A DNA stretch of 64,000 nt, from positions 31,387-95,386 of the forward strand of contig CAXTWH010000017.1 of the NCBI GenBank assembly GCA_964247975.1. Reading direction: 5' to 3'. The translations under genes were made by a program, and so were the position numbers. The notes below the pieces were generated by a model that was not told the origin of the DNA, made no database searches, and saw only the letters and a list, made by a program, of their open reading frames with translations. Positions 60,424-64,000 of the stretch are shown here, piece by piece. Source of the DNA: KBS-96 sp964247975 (GTDB taxonomy: Bacteria > Acidobacteriota > Terriglobia > Bryobacterales > Bryobacteraceae). Each line of letters starts with the position of its first letter. Positions within the stretch are counted from its first letter, which is position 1.

Positions 60424-60881
60424 ACCTCAAATTATCGAACAAACCTTACGGGCAAAGGCTTTCCGGAAGCGTTTTCATCGCAATTCAGTTGACACATATT
60501 ACGTAGTTCGTTATTCTTAGAGAGTTTGGCGAGTTGAAGTCTTGTGCTCCAAAGCGCTGGTTTCGCAGGAAATCAAGTGTCAGGAGCCCGAAGGCCCCGC
60601 TGTTGGGGTGGTAAGCAGCTTCAAAAGTTGTGACGCTACTCGGCATGGGCCTAGTCTGAAGCAAGTACCTCTCAGCCGTGATCGGTGAATAAACTATACC
60701 GGTCATCTAGCAGTTTACTCTTATGCAGCCGGGTTTTGTACGTTCCCAGCCTGCTTTTTAACGCCTTTAAAGGGCATACAAATTTTTAGAAATCACCACT
60801 GGTTGCTCGTCGCGGGTAAACAGTGGCCAGTTTGCGTCACAGGGCGCAAGCTGAATCGCGTAAGTTCGAGGAAGGAAATTC
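60424..60881. promoter_or_regulatory. Intergenic region and str operon leader
   Basis: 458 bp divergent between the EEP-family gene and rpsL. No gene is supported; a 73-codon minus-strand frame (60485-60706) has no recognised motif. CCACTG (60796-60801) and CAGTGG (60821-60826) form a perfect 6-bp stem with a 19-base loop 56 bp before rpsL, likely in the mRNA leader. The rpsL promoter should lie in 60700-60790; no consensus boxes stand out. Confidence 0.45.
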
Positions 60882-61289
60882 GTGCCGACGTTTAATCAAC
60901 TCGTGCGCAAAGGTCGTAAGCCCACCCGGTATAAGACGGCCAGTCCCGCACTACAGGCTTGTCCGCAGCGTCGCGGTGTTTGCACCCGCGTGTACACCAC
61001 TACTCCTAAGAAGCCGAATTCGGCGCTCCGCAAAGTGGCGCGTGTTCGCCTGACCAACGGAATTGAGGTTACAACCTATATTCCTGGCGTCGGCCACAAT
61101 TTGCAGGAACACTCGATTGTGCTGATTCGCGGCGGCCGCGTGAAGGATCTGCCCGGTGTTCGCTACCACGTGGTGCGCGGAACGCTCGATACGGCAGGTG
61201 TCGCCAATCGCAAGCAAAGCCGTTCAAAATATGGCGCGAAACGCCCCAAGGGTGGAGCTGCGGCCGCGCCGACCAAGGGTAAGCGTTAA
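60882..61289 (+). CDS. rpsL: 30S ribosomal protein S12
   Basis: A 135-residue S12, at the decoding centre. PTFNQLVRKGRK opens the protein; TTTPKKPNSALRKVARVRL includes the wild-type Lys pair of the streptomycin-sensitive form; GVGHNLQEHSIVLIRGGRVK and DLPGVRYHVVRGTLD follow. The basic tail PKGGAAAAPTKGKR is slightly longer than usual. GTG start with AAGGAAA upstream. First gene of the str operon. Confidence 0.98.
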   Translation: MPTFNQLVRKGRKPTRYKTASPALQACPQRRGVCTRVYTTTPKKPNSALRKVARVRLTNGIEVTTYIPGVGHNLQEHSIVLIRGGRVKDLPGVRYHVVRGTLDTAGVANRKQSRSKYGAKRPKGGAAAAPTKGKR

Positions 61290-61309
61290 GGGAAGAGGAG
61301 TTCTAAAAC

Positions 61310-61780
61310 ATGCCTCGTCGTAGAAGACCAGAACCACGGGAAATTGTGCCGGACCCGATCTACAATTCCACGCTGGTAGAAAAATTCGTCAATTCCATGA
61401 TGTGGGACGGCAAAAAGAACACCGCCCAGGGATTGTTTTACCAGGCGATGGATAAGATCCGTGATCGCTCCGGTGACGATCCGTTGAAGCTGTTCAAGAA
61501 AGCCGTGGAAAATGTGAAGCCGGTGCTGGAAGTGAAAACTCGCCGTGTCGGTGGAGCTAACTACCAGGTGCCGGTAGAAGTATCGCAGAATCGCCGCACC
61601 AGCTTGGCTTTGCGCTGGATCATCGGCAATGCTCGTACCCGACCGGAAAAGAGCATGGCCGAAAAGCTGGCGAATGAATTGAATGACGCTGCCAACATGC
61701 GTGGCGGCGCGGTAAAAAGAAAAGACGATGTGCACCGCATGGCCGAGGCTAACAAAGCCTTTGCGCACTATCGCTGGTAA
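61310..61780 (+). CDS. rpsG: 30S ribosomal protein S7
   Basis: A 156-residue S7, which nucleates assembly of the 30S head by binding 16S rRNA. PRRRRPEPREIVPDPIYNS, FVNSMMWDGKKNTAQ, ALRWIIGNARTRPEKSMAEK and GGAVKRKDDVHRMAEANKAF are conserved. GGAGTTCTAAAAC precedes the ATG. It lies 20 bp after rpsL. Confidence 0.98.
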   Translation: MPRRRRPEPREIVPDPIYNSTLVEKFVNSMMWDGKKNTAQGLFYQAMDKIRDRSGDDPLKLFKKAVENVKPVLEVKTRRVGGANYQVPVEVSQNRRTSLALRWIIGNARTRPEKSMAEKLANELNDAANMRGGAVKRKDDVHRMAEANKAFAHYRW

Positions 61781-61813
61781 GAATTGTCAATTGGTTTTTT
61801 GAGTTAAAGATTT

Positions 61814-63907
<2,094 letters not shown>

Positions 63908-63945
63908 CTTCTTGCGGATAAAGCAACGAGAAAGGTTTAAGAAAA

Positions 63946-64000
<55 letters not shown>

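Noticed and set aside
60485..60706. 73-codon minus-strand frame before the str operon
   Set aside because: No ribosome-binding site or recognised motif; likely chance in a promoter region.

Overview
This is chromosomal DNA of moderate GC content, most likely from the phylum Acidobacteriota. The clues are a PadR regulator overlapping an 883-residue permease of the acidobacterial duplicated orphan permease (ADOP) type, a second PadR gene next to a short ADOP-prefix-like membrane protein, a secreted VWA protein of the type common in that phylum, and a secreted choice-of-anchor-D trio. A run of exactly 100 Ns (57033-57132) shows the window is a scaffold, probably of a draft or metagenome assembly, so single-base frameshifts here may be real or may be assembly errors. 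I found no rRNA, tRNA, CRISPR array or complete insertion sequence.

Layout. 1-4391: tail of a membrane protein, a PP2C phosphatase and three packed genes for exported proteins. 4457-7563: two VapBC modules, a PadR/membrane-protein pair and a TlpA-like thioredoxin. 7795-10460: AraC regulator divergent from one SDR, then another SDR. 10535-18801: PIN/Phd module, thiD, der, an orphan HTH protein, ADOP/PadR, and the NAD-salvage pair pncA-pncB. 18848-25749: PIN-TRAM protein, RRM protein, peroxiredoxin, GH57/DUF3536 protein with a histidine kinase, aroA. 25804-32139: an orphan membrane protein, a toxin-antitoxin (TA) cluster, mreB and an MgtE-N/CBS protein. 32376-44387: DinG/XPD-like helicase, queD, a frameshifted trypsin-like protease, a CrtC/AttH-like protein, MDR dehydrogenase with divergent HTH regulator, a TPR/peptidase-MA protein, recA, a VWA protein and an RluA-family pseudouridine synthase. 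44452-49040: an accessory stretch of intact and decaying TA genes, a Fic protein and an orphan secreted protein. 49065-55589: DUF1684 protein divergent from a three-gene operon encoding FkbH-ACP, a glycosyltransferase, and a glycosyltransferase-thioesterase fusion. 55602-59453: broken Gfo/Idh oxidoreductase, a second Fic protein with a damaged catalytic motif next to the scaffold gap, a Phd/PIN module and higBA with a broken toxin. 59500-64000: an EEP-family nuclease/phosphatase and the str operon rpsL-rpsG-fusA-tuf.

Two themes stand out. First, the operon at 50071-55589 looks like a minimal carrier-protein pathway: an FkbH enzyme expected to make glyceryl-ACP on its own fused carrier, two sugar transferases, and a thioesterase fused to the second transferase, with no ketosynthase or adenylation domain nearby. 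A glyceroylated or glycosyl-glycerate product is the simplest hypothesis. Second, the window holds about fourteen TA-type loci in 64 kb, several caught in decay: vapC with catalytic Asp to Asn, a nonsense codon and truncation; higB with a 22-bp tandem duplication; a solitary ParD remnant; and a Fic motif lacking two residues. Several intact modules carry clear palindromic operators.
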